This document shows, piece after piece, positions 1-13,100 of a stretch of DNA of 64,000 nucleotides (the first letter of the stretch is position 1; each line of letters begins with the position of its first letter). The DNA lies in contig NC_064046.1 in assembly GCF_932526225.1 (NCBI RefSeq), positions 2,046,001 through 2,110,000 on the forward strand, written 5' to 3'. Under the pieces are notes generated by a model. It saw nothing but the letters and a program-made list of their open reading frames with translations. It made no database searches and was not told the origin of the DNA. The translations under genes and the position numbers were made by a program. This stretch comes from Nematostella vectensis. Taxonomy: Eukaryota; Cnidaria; Anthozoa; Actiniaria; Edwardsiidae.

Positions 1-3000
1 GAAGGTCACCCTCTTGCGTAAACAAAACAGAATTAGGTCCTGCATCAAATGTGTATGCAACCTGGAACACAAAGCTGCCTTGTGACAATCGACCTGTAAA
101 TGGGAAGCTAAAGTAGTGAAGGTTCCGTATTGAGTACCTTGTTGTTGCCATGGTTATTGTTGTAGGCCGTCACTAGCTGTACCACGAGATGTGAGGTGGA
201 GTTCATGTAGGGTGGCGTGATGGGTGGGTAAGTATCTTGACACACTGCATGCAGCTGGTTGCTGTCCTGGAAATTAGTGTCCCAGGTGGTTATCAAATGG
301 GACAGATCCAGAAATTCACACCAAAGAACACCCCAAATGTTGCTTAACTTTTTTTGTCACTCAATATATTTGCTTTTGTCATCCCCATTCTTGCCATTTC
401 ACGCCATCATATATGTTCCACATTTTCCTCCCCTCCAGATTATCTCTTCACCTACAACCCCCCCTCCCACCCACCCCAGATGGTTATCAAAAGGGACAGA
501 TCCAGAAATTCACACCAAAGAACACCCCAAATGTTGCTTAACTTTTCGAAGAGCTCTACGAAATATCCCACCTTTCCATGTTGTCACTCAATATATTTGC
601 TTTTGTCATCCCCATTCTTGCCATTCCACGCCATCATATATGTTCCACATTTTCCTCCCCTCCAGATTATCTCTCCACCTACGACAACCCCCCCCTCCCA
701 CCCCCCCCCCCCAGGTGCCTTGGTACGAATACCTGCTTTCAACAAAAAACAAAACATATAGCAGAGGGCCATTTGTTGATTTCAGCATGGGTTACACCGT
801 GACCCGGGAGCGTACACAGGGGTTGCACAACTCCCTTTGGCATAAAAAAGTGGGTCATTTGTTATTAGGGAATCTTCAAATACTTTATGCTTTTTCCATA
901 TGATACATATCACCACCACCCCCTCCCAGCCTGTGACCTGTAAAGCCAATACCAAAAATAAGTGTGGACTGTTCACCTTCTGATGAATCATCTGCTAGAA
1001 ATCTGGCACTGAGACTTAATGAACCACTCTACATATTTCCAATTTTACAGGTGGTGCAGTAATTTTGTGTGAAATTGTTGCCTTGTCTGGGGGGAGGGGG
1101 TGTGTGTGTCCCCTAGATCACCATTGTTAGACTGCTTGCTGGGAAGGGAATCAGGTACTTTTCCTTCACAGTACAAAATAATACAAAACATAATAAAACA
1201 GATGAATCAATCTTTGTCTCATATAATACCTTCATTGTAATCTCTGCAAATGTGTGGAAATCTCTCTCCTTGATAGCTTTTGTGATATTTTCCATTCTCT
1301 TAGGAACACACTTCTGAGCTCTAAACTGGAGAGAAAGAGACCTTTTCATCTTGTGAGTTATGATGGAGATGCTAGAACATAACCAAGGATGGATAACAGT
1401 GCCTATGACTGCCCCTTTGACCTAGAAAATGTAATGCCTCAATGCCAACGGGACACCCCCCTCCCTCCTTTCCCATGTCTCACCACGCCCCTGGGACACC
1501 CCCTCCCTCCTTTCCCATGTCTCACCATGCCCCTAGGACACCCCCCTCCCTCCTTTCCCATGTCTCACCACGCCCCTAGGACACCCCCCTCCCTCCTTTC
1601 CCATGTCTCACCATGCCCCTAGGACACCCCCCTTCCTCCTTTACCATGTCTCACCACGCCCCTAGGACACCCCCCTCCCTCCTTTCCCATGTGTCACCAT
1701 GCCCCTGGGACACCCCCCTCCCTCCTTTCCCATGTCTCACCACGCCCCTGGGACACCCCCCTCCCTCCTTTCCCATGTCTCACCATGCCCCTGGGACACC
1801 CCCCTCCCTCCTTTCCCATGTCTCACCATGCCCCTAGGCTACCCCCCTTCCTCCTTTACCATGTCTCACCATGCCCCTAGGACACCCCCCTTCCTCCTTT
1901 ACCATGTCTCACCATGCCCCTAGGACACCCCCCTTCCTCCTTTCCCATGTCTCACCATGCCCCTGGGACACCCCCTCCCTCCTTTCCCATGTCTCACCAT
2001 GCCCCTAGGACAACCCCCTCCCTCCTTTCCCATGTCTCACCACGCCCCTAGGACACCCCCCTTCCTCCTTTACCATGTCTCACCATGCCCCTAGGACACC
2101 CCCTCCCTCCTTTCCCATGTCTCACCATGCCCCTGGGACACCCCCCTCCCTCCTTTCCCATGTCTCACCATGCCCCTAGGACACCCCCCTCCCTCCTTTC
2201 CCATGTCTCACCATGCCCCTGGGACACCCCCTCCCTCCTTTCCCATGTCTCACTATGCCCCTAGGACACCCCCCTCCCTCCTTTCCCATGTCTCACTATG
2301 CCCCTAGGATACCCCCATCCCTCCTTTCCCATATCTCACCATGCCCCTTAGGACATACCTGCAAAAGCTCACTTGTTTCTGTGCTTCGTCTCATGCCAGA
2401 TGTACTGGGGTTAGCTTTTCTTTCATCATTAATCTACATTGAATTGATAAACACGTAGGTGTGAGGCTGTTTTCAGAACACCAGAAAGGTAATGGCTTTG
2501 TCCCTAAGCAGTTTTCTTAGTCTAAATATTGTGCCAACTCCACCACCCCCTCCCCCCCACAATATTTTAAGACTTGCTACCAACCAGCAGTTGAAACCAA
2601 AGTTTTAGCAAACATGTATGAAAGAGACAAACTTCATTAAAAAAATGTGTGATGGTTGTACAGACTTCCATCTACCAAAACATCATTTTCTCACTCCAAT
2701 GCTATTATTTCAAACATCCCATTTGATTTCTTTGTTTTATTGGTCCCTTCAGCCTTGTGTCCCATTTTCAGACAATGCTACCCACTGACTATTAAGCCTG
2801 ACATAGATATGACATAGAATGTACTTAGAGAATGTATTAAAGTTTATTCTTCAAAACCTTACATACCACAAGTATAAGGATGCGGAGTGTTGACCAGTGT
2901 TTTTCATCCACAATCTGAAAAACAGTAAGCAAAAGTTATACATGACATAGCATCAAATAATACTGTATGTCAGCATTGAATAGCATTATCTCGAAACTTT

Positions 3001-6000
3001 ACTGGTCTTTATATAGAAAAAAAAATTGATTGTTATAACAGTTCTTGAGTTACCAAAATGAATTTAGAATACAAATATTGGTTACTTTTAATATATTTAA
3101 AAATATGCTACCTGGCTAGCAATGCTGTCAGTGCCGTCAGGTCGACACCCTGCCTCCCACTTCACAAATCCGCCGTACATGCTACGACAGGCACTTCCTG
3201 ATCCCTGCCTGATAAGCAACGCACTTGCATTAACCAATAGTATGCTACAGATTTTGATCAAAAATCCGGAAATGTGGGGTAAGTCAATAAAAGGCCCCTT
3301 GGGAAGGTGTGCTCCACCTATTCTTATTGGGAGCTGAAGGAGACCATAGCCTGACACACAATAATCCCTCCACTGATAAAAATGATGCTAAAAACAAAAA
3401 AAATATTTTTAAAAATACGAACTTGAAAGGATTCCAACAAGCACATTTGTACTTTTTTTTAGAAATGTCTCTACTTAATGTCACTTTCAGTCCCCAAAAA
3501 CTTGAGCATAAAAAGAAATAACTAAATCCTACTTCAAAGTTTCTCACCTCTACCAAATTATTTCCCTTTCCCAGATGGAGGGGGAGGGGGAATGTGTCTC
3601 CTGCATTTTTATGTCATGAGTCATACAAAAGGTGATATACCTTGCTATGCTTGACAGCTCCATATCAAGATGATATAATTTTGACAATGCAAGCACTAGA
3701 AGACATAAATAAAAATAAAAATAAATCAAGAAAACTAAAGCCATAATAGAGAGATGGGTAGTGTCAGAGTGGTATGTGAATGGTATTTTCGTGTAACGAG
3801 ATTTGGCTATTTTTTACTGTCAAGAAACGTGGAATCCTCCATTTCAACGTCCGTGAAACATGATTTAATTATTTAAAATGCCTTTTTTTCGGTCTGTGAA
3901 ACGTAAAAAAAAAGCCATTTTGTGAAACGTGATCCATACCCCACTTTACCAACCTGTAGTGTCTTGTCAGAAGGATTTTTGAAGAGCCTGTGTATAATTT
4001 GAATATTACCCACATCACATGTCAATGATTAATTTACCAAGACATGCGTAGCCTGACGCAGATGATGCCAGTCCTGCAGCTGTAGGGAAGTTGTTCTTGG
4101 AATAGATACACAGACCATAATTTCTAAGCTCTTGCCATCTCTCTGGGGAGTTCTCTTTAGCCAACTGCCTTACTGGAATAATAAAATAATTTTGAAGTGA
4201 GCTGGTTAAAGCCCCATTGGCAACCAAAGCGATTGTTGTTGTTTTGAAATAGTGCCATTGTCTTGCAAGCGATTTGATTGGAGGACTATAATACATATAA
4301 TTATTTACTACGGACACTCGAGGTGCGTGTTTCATCTTGTTTTCGCCGGTGAAAAAAGCCACAGTATTTAAGAAGACAAGAACATTACGTTAAGAAGACA
4401 AGAACATTACATAACGAAGAAACAACCAAACAGTGCGTGCTTCAGGATAAGAATCATTGACACATAAAGATTGATGTCATCAGGAAAGATGTTGGTTTAT
4501 TCCATGCAATCACTCAAACTCAAAACTATTCTTTGTTTTATCACTGATAATTACTATAACATGTAATTAACTTTAGGTTATTACCATGAAGCTAGAAGTT
4601 GAGGAGAATATATGCCAAACCCATAGGAAAATATATATTTGGCTGCTATTATTTGCAAATTCGACTCACAGCAAAACTTCTACATATTTTTTGTCTTTCT
4701 TGAATTTTCAGGGTTGCATCGATGCTCACCTTAGAATTGAACCTGCTATTTTTATTCCCTCTATATGTGAATGAGTGGCTCAGAACCTGTAAAACTTTGA
4801 CTTCCAGGAAAACTAAACCCAAATTCCTTTGAAGTCATTGTGATTGTTATCATGCAATGCTCGCAAGATTCCCAATAGGCAAAATATAAACTGGCATCGC
4901 CACAAAAAAAGCGAAGATTGTTTTCGTTAAATATACTCATAAAATGCAAAAGAAATTCTGTATTGTTCTTGGACGTCAGTGAATGATTAATACAAGTTTC
5001 ACGAACCTTTTTACATACTTCAATTTCCGGTGACCTTCGGCCTTCGGCTCGAGGTGGTGAAAAACTGCTTTCACTGACATCGCATAAATACCAGCATATA
5101 GATAAATCTTAGAATTATTTGCCAGGTATTGTTGTAAAACAATAAAGTAATAACTATTTAAAACTTTAAGCTGCATTTTGACGATTTTAACACGATTTTA
5201 TATACGATCTGATATAGGCTTAGTTGCTTATGGGCCTTTAAAATCATCCCTTTACTTCCATTTGCCTATGCCTTTTTTGGCCAAGGTAAACAGCAACAAA
5301 CCTTTTGAGATGCATTTCTGAATCCTTGGAGATTCTGCAATAGGTTGTTCCCTGGAAAATATTTCACAATTTAAACATAACTATAATATTGGCCACCTCT
5401 CCCCTCCCACTGTATAGGCTTGCTTTAGCACCATACTACTAATAAGCACCCTGTCTTAAATAAGTGCCCCCCCCCCCAAAGAAACAACACATTAAGCATA
5501 AAGTGCTCTCAACACACACAAAAATTTTAGTTTGACTTAATAAAAGGCTTTCAGCACGACATTTTTATTGAACAACAAAAGATGCTGTTTTCTTGGTGGT
5601 TGCTCTTGATTTATTTTTTACTGTTTGAGCTAGATTTTTTTAAATTGAACACTAAAATAAAGTTACATTTACATTTTCACACATTAAATCCCCCCTGCCA
5701 CCAATTGAAAAATTAAATTAATAAGCACCCAGGGTAGTGAAACAAGCATGCGAAAGAGTTGTGCAAGTACAACTATCAGGGATTTATCATTTTCACCTGA
5801 ACTAAAATGTGATGAAAATATCATAATCAAAAAAAAAAACACAGGAGCTAATTTTTCAAATCCCAGGTTAACATGGGGGGTTGCTAGATTATTAATCAGA
5901 TTATAAGCCCTGATTACCTTTTATTAATCCATAAAGAGTCTTGTGGGTTGTCTCTCCTCGCTACAACAGTAGTAGTAGTGCAAAGCTGTGTAATACACAT

Positions 6001-6813
6001 AAATAAACTTAGCACTAACAGGGGCGGCGGAAGGGGAGGGGCAGCACCCCCCACGTTATTGAGTGTATGTTTCTTGAGATATATATGAAATGTTTTTTTA
6101 ACCAACATGTTTCAAGCGGTATATATGCAACCGACAACAAAATGTTGGACAGTTTAAAATCTCTCTACGTTCTTATAAATAGGATTTGGAACCACCACCT
6201 ACCCCTCCCCCCAACTCCCCACCCCCCCTCCCCCCACTTATGGGACCACTTCACCACCCCTGCTAAAATCAAGTTGGGAGAACATAGCTGTAACTCACCC
6301 TCATTGGGCGGGTGTCACAAGATTTTGGACCTTATCACAAGCCTAATTTTGTGAGAATGTTCATACATTCTCTTTATTTGCCCGAATTAGCTCTCTTGGG
6401 TGTTTTCATATATTTACTGTATTTTTCCAAGTTGGGTTGACAGCTATGGAAGAACAATTTCCATGCCATGTGATTGAGGGTGTTATCATTTATATTTACC
6501 TCATCTAAGTTGATCGTTGCACTGAGGGAAGAATTTAAAGGTAAAATAAGCTCCTCGTCTCTCTTTCCCCCTGTAAAAACAACGGAATACACACTGAGCA
6601 TTAAACTATCACAACACGGAAGCCATTGAATGTGTAAAGAACAAATGCAAACAAATGCAAAGCCAATAAAGCCAGGAACTAAAACCAACCGTATTCCAAA
6701 GTATAATACTTACAATATTTAATAACTGCGATATTGATGGGCGCCTTCACTGTTACGCGAAATATTTGCTCAGTTTTTTGGCGTTTTGCAGATGTTTCCA
6801 AATCGTCCGCCAT
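1..6813 (-). CDS. MVD: Diphosphomevalonate decarboxylase (MVD), 3' end cut by window edge
   Basis: ATP-dependent decarboxylation of mevalonate diphosphate to isopentenyl diphosphate, last step of the mevalonate pathway. Coding exons read on the minus strand: 6714-6813, 6500-6570, 5918-5985, 5302-5351, 4038-4172, 3641-3695, 3112-3208, 2867-2914, 2359-2433, 1230-1325, 138-266, 1-61. All have GT/AG junctions and phases agree, giving 328 codons; the human enzyme has about 400, so some 70 residues lie off the left edge. Visible landmarks are [17 protein letters not shown] at the N-terminus, the GHMP-kinase loop [15 protein letters not shown] (about 123-137), [16 protein letters not shown], and the catalytic-Asp motif FDAGPN (Asp about 314). 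The start at 6813 has a good context (AAGATGGCG); an in-frame ATG four codons upstream (6825) is possible. The gene is head to head with METTL17. Intron 9 holds a 21-copy minisatellite and intron 10 an internal duplication. Recognition is by family motifs seen throughout. Confidence 0.96.
286..717. repeat. ~193-bp direct duplication in MVD intron 10
   Basis: The block TGGTTATCAAATGGGACAGA onward, including CAATATATTTGCTTTTGTCA and a C-rich tail, occurs at 286-477 and again at 478-717, where the second copy has an extra segment of about 35 bp. Confidence 0.9.
1447..2350. repeat. ~43-bp minisatellite in MVD intron 9, about 21 copies
   Basis: Unit contains CCCCCCTCCCTCCTTTCCCA then TGTCTCACCATGCCCCTAGG. 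On the coding (minus) strand the array begins 8 nt after the exon 9 donor, and each unit contains GTGAGA, a donor-like word. It creates long proline-rich open frames on the plus strand that are not genes. Confidence 0.95.
3770..3950. mobile_element. CGTGAAACGTG-rich fragment in MVD intron 5
   Basis: Repeated words CGTGTAACGAG, AACGTGGAAT, CGTGAAACATGATT and GTGAAACGTGATCC, related to the element at 9944-10219. Ends are only loosely inverted. Confidence 0.45.
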
Positions 6814-7160
6814 CTTGAAATGCATGAAAACTAAGCCTGCAATTGATCAGCGGAAAGCTATTCCACAGGAGGCCAGAAGATGTATTATTGCAAGTGTCAA
6901 AAGTGTATATATACTCCTAGGCTACTATATAAAACTGCAATTTACAAAGCATTTCCTTTGTGATTTTGATTTTAACCTTGTCATTGAAGGTATTTTGAGC
7001 GTGAATTTAGCAATATTGACGTATCCTATTTGGGATTCCTGTGGCAATGCGGGGGAGAATCCAATATGGCGGCTTGCTGCATGTGATATGCTCCTGAGCA
7101 TAAATGCGCCAAGTTGTGCGTTGAAATGGAAGAATTTATTGGAGTAAAGTAACAAAATTT
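6814..7160. promoter_or_regulatory. Divergent promoter region between MVD and METTL17
   Basis: Only 347 bp separate the two start codons, which face away from each other, so the promoters of both genes and their 5' UTRs must lie here or overlap. I see no clear TATA box. An out-of-frame ATGGCGG at about 7061 lies upstream of the METTL17 start. Shared regulation is an inference from spacing alone. Confidence 0.6.
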
Positions 7161-10100
7161 GTGATGAATGTGGTACAAATTTATTTGCGGACTTTCAGTC
7201 GGTGCAAGAAGTACTATCTCCTTTACAATGTGACTCCCTACACGAGATTGACTCAAAGGGTGAGAGCCTACTTTAATTTTAGTTATCCTTTTCATAATAG
7301 ATTAAAGGATACACAGTTCCCACCATTAGATCAGACTCTTTCAAGTGATATTTTAAGTACAAAAGAAGCCTTTTCCTTCTGAAGATGATGAGCTCCTGAA
7401 CAGGATACTGACTAAAATTCTGACAGGTCTAATTAGAAAATAGCTTTCACCTGGAGACAAATAGGATGGTAATCAGACAGATGGTATAACTAGAAAGACT
7501 ATAGGCAAGCTGTAGAAAACTCGATGGTCTGCAAAGGCGTGGTGTAGACAAGGTTGAAAAGGTATGTTAAACACCTCTGTGAAACAGAGTGATTGAGCTG
7601 ACGTTTGAGCTTAGCCCTAGAATGAAGAGCTAATGCTCAAAACATCAGCACAACCACTTTGTTTCACAGAGGCGTTTAACATACCTTTTTGAACTTGTGT
7701 TGATTCATATCTCGGGAATCAGACAGGCCTGCATTGTATTTTAGATTTTTCATTTGATTTTGTTTAATTCTTTCAGATTTTGTGTAGTTCAGCATCAGCT
7801 TACAATACCCCTGATTCCCCAGGGGGTGGTAGTCAAAGCTCCCCAGGGGGTGGTAGTCAAAGCTCCCCAGGGGGTGGTAGTCAAAGCTCCCCAGGAGGTG
7901 GTGGTCAGGAACAAGGAAACGGAATTGAGAGATTTGCTTATGGTTCTGACTCATTTGCTAAAAGAAGAAAAGATTCACCTGGATTATTTCATCTAAATAC
8001 TGTAAGCCTACCCAAGCAGCTTGATGCTAATCTCAAGGAGTTTTTTAAAAGTAAGAAATCTAATAAACTTTCCCAATTTGATGCTCCATGCACTCCAGAT
8101 TATTGATAGTTGACTATATTTTTTCTTTCTTTAAGAGTACCCAAGAAAAGTGCTGCAAAATGATGGGCTAAAGCTTGCCCGGCATCTTAGAAATAGAGGA
8201 AGACCCACAGAGACAACATGGAGGAAATACAAGATCAGCAAAGCTGCCAAGAAAGCCAAAGGTCAGTTGTGGTTTAATTAGTTCAGCTCTTTTGTTGTTA
8301 TTTTCTTTTTTACATCTTCAGGGACAGCACCTATGAACTACTAGCTCACACTATGATTAAAACCTACTTTGACTTATGATGTGTAATGTCAGTCACTTAC
8401 AAAGCACATTGAAAGTGTCTCCCAATGTTAATTTGCACATTACAAAGAAGCAAATTCATTCTTTATTGGGCTTTAGTTCTATAGCCTTTTAACAAATTCA
8501 GATTCCAATTTCCACCTAAGCACTTCAAAACAAAATTGAAATGGTTACCTGTAAAGATGCCATAGCAGATCAATTTTACCTTAAAACAAAACTACCATTC
8601 ATGGTTTAGCTGTTGAGGGAACCATGGAAGATATTCTCAAGCTAAACGCAGAGCAAGATCAATTAGAGGAATCTACATCAGAGTACTCTCTAGAGGAAGA
8701 TGAAGGAAAAGCTATAACAAACTCAGATGAAGACACACCATCAGAGCAGAAAGTTACTAATGAGGGACCAGACAAACAAGCAAATGAACTCAAGACTAAA
8801 AGGCCAAAGAGAGAAGAATACAAGGTCATCAGGTAAGGGGGAAAATTACCACATGGTTAAAATGGTATTTTTTACACCTCTGTGAAAAGAGAAAAGTTTT
8901 GCTGGCATTTCAAGCATTAGCCCTTTGCCAGAGCAAAAGCGAAACTATTAGAAGTTTTCATAGAGGTGTAAAACGTGTACCACTTCAACCTTTTGTTGGT
9001 TTATTTTCTTGATCCCACAATGCCTACAGTTTGAAAACCACCTAGTTTTTCCACAGCTTATTGTAGCGTTTCTATTCTTATCATCAGGTACAGTAGGTAA
9101 ATGGATTGTTGGAGTTTTTGCTTGTCATGCCATGCACCAGTCAATAAAGAGGATATGTCATTGCAGTACAAACACTGCCAAGAGTTACACGTTGAGACCA
9201 TGCTTGTTTTTTAAACTTCTATATGCATTAAATCAAGATCAATTCAAATATTAGTGTGTTAACACATTAAAATCTCTCCACTGAGGCCCAATTTGAATGA
9301 CTCCCCATTCTCCCAGCTAGAATGGTGCCTGTTAATAAGTGTAGCTTGCATTTTGTTTACAAGAAGACTAACTAACTTTACAAGACAGACTAACTTCTGA
9401 TCGGCGAAACAGAAAGTTTTCATATTATTTCTCATATCTGATTTGGTTACATCTTGATCTGATAGGGCAGTCTCACTGCCATATAATACTGAGACTCATT
9501 TTCAATCTGTTGTTAAAAGGTACCAAGCCAGGGAATCGGCCGCATTTGCTGCAAGTCGTATCCCATCATGTTACGGTTCAACTCTGAGGGTTCTAAATGA
9601 GGTAATGTTATCACCCCTTATTTGACTTAATATGGCCTCAAGCGCATTATGTGTACAAGAGCTCTCAAAGAAATAACTTGTGAGTGGCCAACCATTTAAC
9701 TTTTGAGGGGGTTGAGGTTTTCTGGGGAAAAAAAGTTATGCTTTGAACCAAAGAAACAAGCCCCGCATGACAAAATACCCTGCACCCAGTTACCGTAAAA
9801 AACAAATCGTGCTCATCGGAGCCCCGTCCAGCTAAATGGTTGACTCCTAAAATGTTTCATATTCAAGATAGTTAAAGAAAAGGTAAAAGGTGTTTTATAC
9901 AAAAAGGGCTGTTTAGGAATGCAAGTAATTAGAATATAAAAATAGGGGCAGTAAGAGTTATTTTCGTGATCCATAAACAGCCTTTTTTGTTTATCATGAA
10001 TCGTAAAAAGGACAAATTGAAAACTGTGATCCGTGATTGCTACCTTTGCCGTGATTTGTGATGGGGAAATTTGATCAGCGTGAATTGTGATCTATGCTCC

Positions 10101-13100
10101 TTAAAAATCATGAATTGTGGTTTCTGATTAAAGATTGATCCTTGCCGTCAGTTTATCATGAAACGTGATTTCGATATTTGAAACTCGTGAAACGTGCAGG
10201 GACCTCCCTTACTGCCCCTGTAAAAAGGTTATGATGGCAAAATTAGAGATTTATATTAATTCTGTGCGTGAAGAGGGGCTTAGAATACCATGCCTCCCAC
10301 CCATGTTGTATGTTCCTATTTGAGGTCACTTTCACTTAGTACTAAAGCTAACTCTAATTATATTAATATCCTTGAATAATGTTTTCCTTAGATTTCAAAG
10401 AGGGAACCTGATTACAAACCAGAAACTCTGATGGATTTTGGATCAGGAGTCGGGACTGCTATATGGTGAGATTATTTTTAGTAACCTTAGTAGTTTTATA
10501 TTAAATGCCAGTGTGTTAAAAAGAAAGTGAGCAAAAATAGAGTGACAAATATGAAGATAGTAGGAGGGTAGTAACAGGCTCAAAATACTGGTGATTGAAA
10601 TCAATCAAAGTGTGATTGGTTGCAGGGGGACACAGTCTTACCCCTTCTGGCCATTTCCCTACATTTTTAAACTGGTTGGGTGGGTGGGGTGGCGGACACA
10701 GGATGGCAGCAAATTGAACATCTGACAGTCACTAAGGGCGTGTTTTTTTACTTGTGATTCCGGAATGAGAATGATAAGAATAGAAAAAGTGCCCATTTGT
10801 TTATCACACGTTCCCATTCCGGAATGGAATGAAGGCCATTCCACCCAATCTGCTACCTGTAGCAGAATGTCTTGAATGCATTCTGAAGATTCTCTACAAA
10901 CCATTCCCATTCCAGAACGATAGGAAAATATGTGCTTTTAGTAAGGATATTTATCAGGTTTTGATACGAGAGTGCTCAACGGGTCTAGTATCAAAGGTAA
11001 TTGGTATTTTTCAGAAGGCTCTGATGACAAAATGAATATCAGAATGTGTTTTTATAAAAATTCTCAAAAGCTTGATCAAGTAAATTTTAAAAGATTCAGA
11101 TATCTTTTCCGATTATTTCTTAATTTCTCCGACGAGAACCTTCTGCAAAAATTCCCAAATGATATGAAAAAACGTGCCATCTCATGAAAGAGGAAAATTT
11201 TTTCACCTTTACAGGGCTTCTGGAATTATGCGCTTGTGCGGAAGCGCGTAATTTGGCTTTCTCCGCGTAATCCACAAATTTCTGCGTAATCCTGCGTAAT
11301 TTGGCTAAATTTTAAAAGACAAAACATTTAAGTGCACGGCTGGTGTGTTCTTTAAGGGTTCTTACCTCTATTTCTCGTAAAAAAGAGAGATATTCTTCGT
11401 AAGAGTGCGATATTTCGAACTGAATTTTGAAAACAAATAAAATGACTAGGTGTTCTTTGCTAAACCGCGAAGGCCTAGGACTAATAATAAAGTACCTTTT
11501 TTGATTGGCTGGTGGCTAGGAGCCAATGAAAACTCGCCTTAGATATTTTCACGCAAAAAATTAGCCTTTTCAAGTTATTTCGTGCTTTTCTTCGGTACAT
11601 AATGTAGTTTGGACGTCACAGTTGATATACCGTGTAATTTAGCGTGTAATTCAGTAAAGAATCACGCAAAATTTTGATTTTTAAAGGGAAATGTATTGCA
11701 AAATTCCGCGTAATTTAGCGCGTAATGATTGATTTTCCACGTAATTTAGCGAGTAATTTAGCAAAGAATCCAGCGTAATTTTGAGTTTTTTTTCGCGTAA
11801 TTCCAGTAGCCCTGCTTTAAACACTAGCGCTAAATCATTTACACATTCTTTGTGAAACGTTTACACCTTGTTTGGATTGGCCTTGCAGAAGTTGGCATCC
11901 CTGTGTGGTATGTAAATTGTTCTAATGTGTATCCTCAGGGCAGCCCATGAGACCTGGGGCAGCTCACTAAAGGAGTACCAGTGTATCGACATCTCAGAGC
12001 ACATGAATAGTTTGGCGGAATTTCTGCTGAGAGGTCAGTAATGTGCAAGGTTGTTGTATACAGTAAAAGATACCTACAGCTAGTGTTGGATGGTCTAGGC
12101 CCTACAGCTGCTGCAGAAACATCTTTGGCAGATTGTCAGTTGTTTTGCTTCCAAATGTGTCATAAAAAATGTCAGCCCTCATAAAATGAACAGATTTATA
12201 CTAGACATTTTGAGCATCAGCCCTATAATGGAGCAAAAATAAAGAGGGTCTCTTCTTTTGCTCTGAGAAAGGGCTAACACTCGAAATGTCAGCACAACTT
12301 TTCACAGAGGCATTTAACATACCTTTTCAACCTTGTGTTGATTTATACCATGTCTACAACACGCCTACGCAGACCATCGAGTTTTTCTACAGCTTGCCTG
12401 TAGTCTTTCTGGTTATACCATAGCTTTTATACTTGAATTCAGCAGGACCCAATAATTTGGAAAACATCCCATTTGATAGGCTCTATTACCAGTCTTTTCT
12501 GCGGCCCCCTTATTTGGAGTCATTGAGAGCTTACCCATTCAGAATCAAGATGGAGAAAAATCAGCGCATCTAGAGCTGTTAATCCATATTGCTAGCTGCT
12601 AGCTAAAAAGACGTTTGTGATATCAGCTTGTTTGAACTTCTAGGTAGTGACAGCTACAGACAGCCTCTCTATATTCCGCATGTGTACTTCAAAAGGTTTC
12701 TTCCAATCTCCAACAAGGTATACTACAAGCTTTCAATATTTTAAAATATTTTTCGCATTTTTCATTAAAAATCATCCGATATTGTTACGCAATCGGCCGG
12801 AAGTAAACTGGTGACAATGCGGCTTTAAATGGGCTCTTTCAGCCCTCAAACTCAAGCTTTTCACTTAATGACTGTGATGTTTTCCATTTCTATCCTTCTA
12901 TACTGCTTATTTGTTTGGTATGTTTTTACCTCATCACCAAATAAGTGGTGTGATGGTGTTTTGTTTCATTAATTTATGTTATCATCTTTTTTTCATGCTA
13001 GGTTACATACGATGTTGTTATCTCTTCATATTCCCTGAGTGAAATACCTCATGTGGCATTGAAAAAAGAAGTGTTGAGAAACCTCTGGGCAAAAGCCAAT

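Noticed and set aside
1389-2458. Overlapping proline-rich open frames
   Set aside because: They are translations of the 43-bp minisatellite in MVD intron 9, on the strand opposite the gene.
6734-7147. 137-codon plus-strand ORF before METTL17
   Set aside because: Overlaps MVD exon 1 in antisense and the shared promoter; not in a frame that could join METTL17 exon 2 sensibly.
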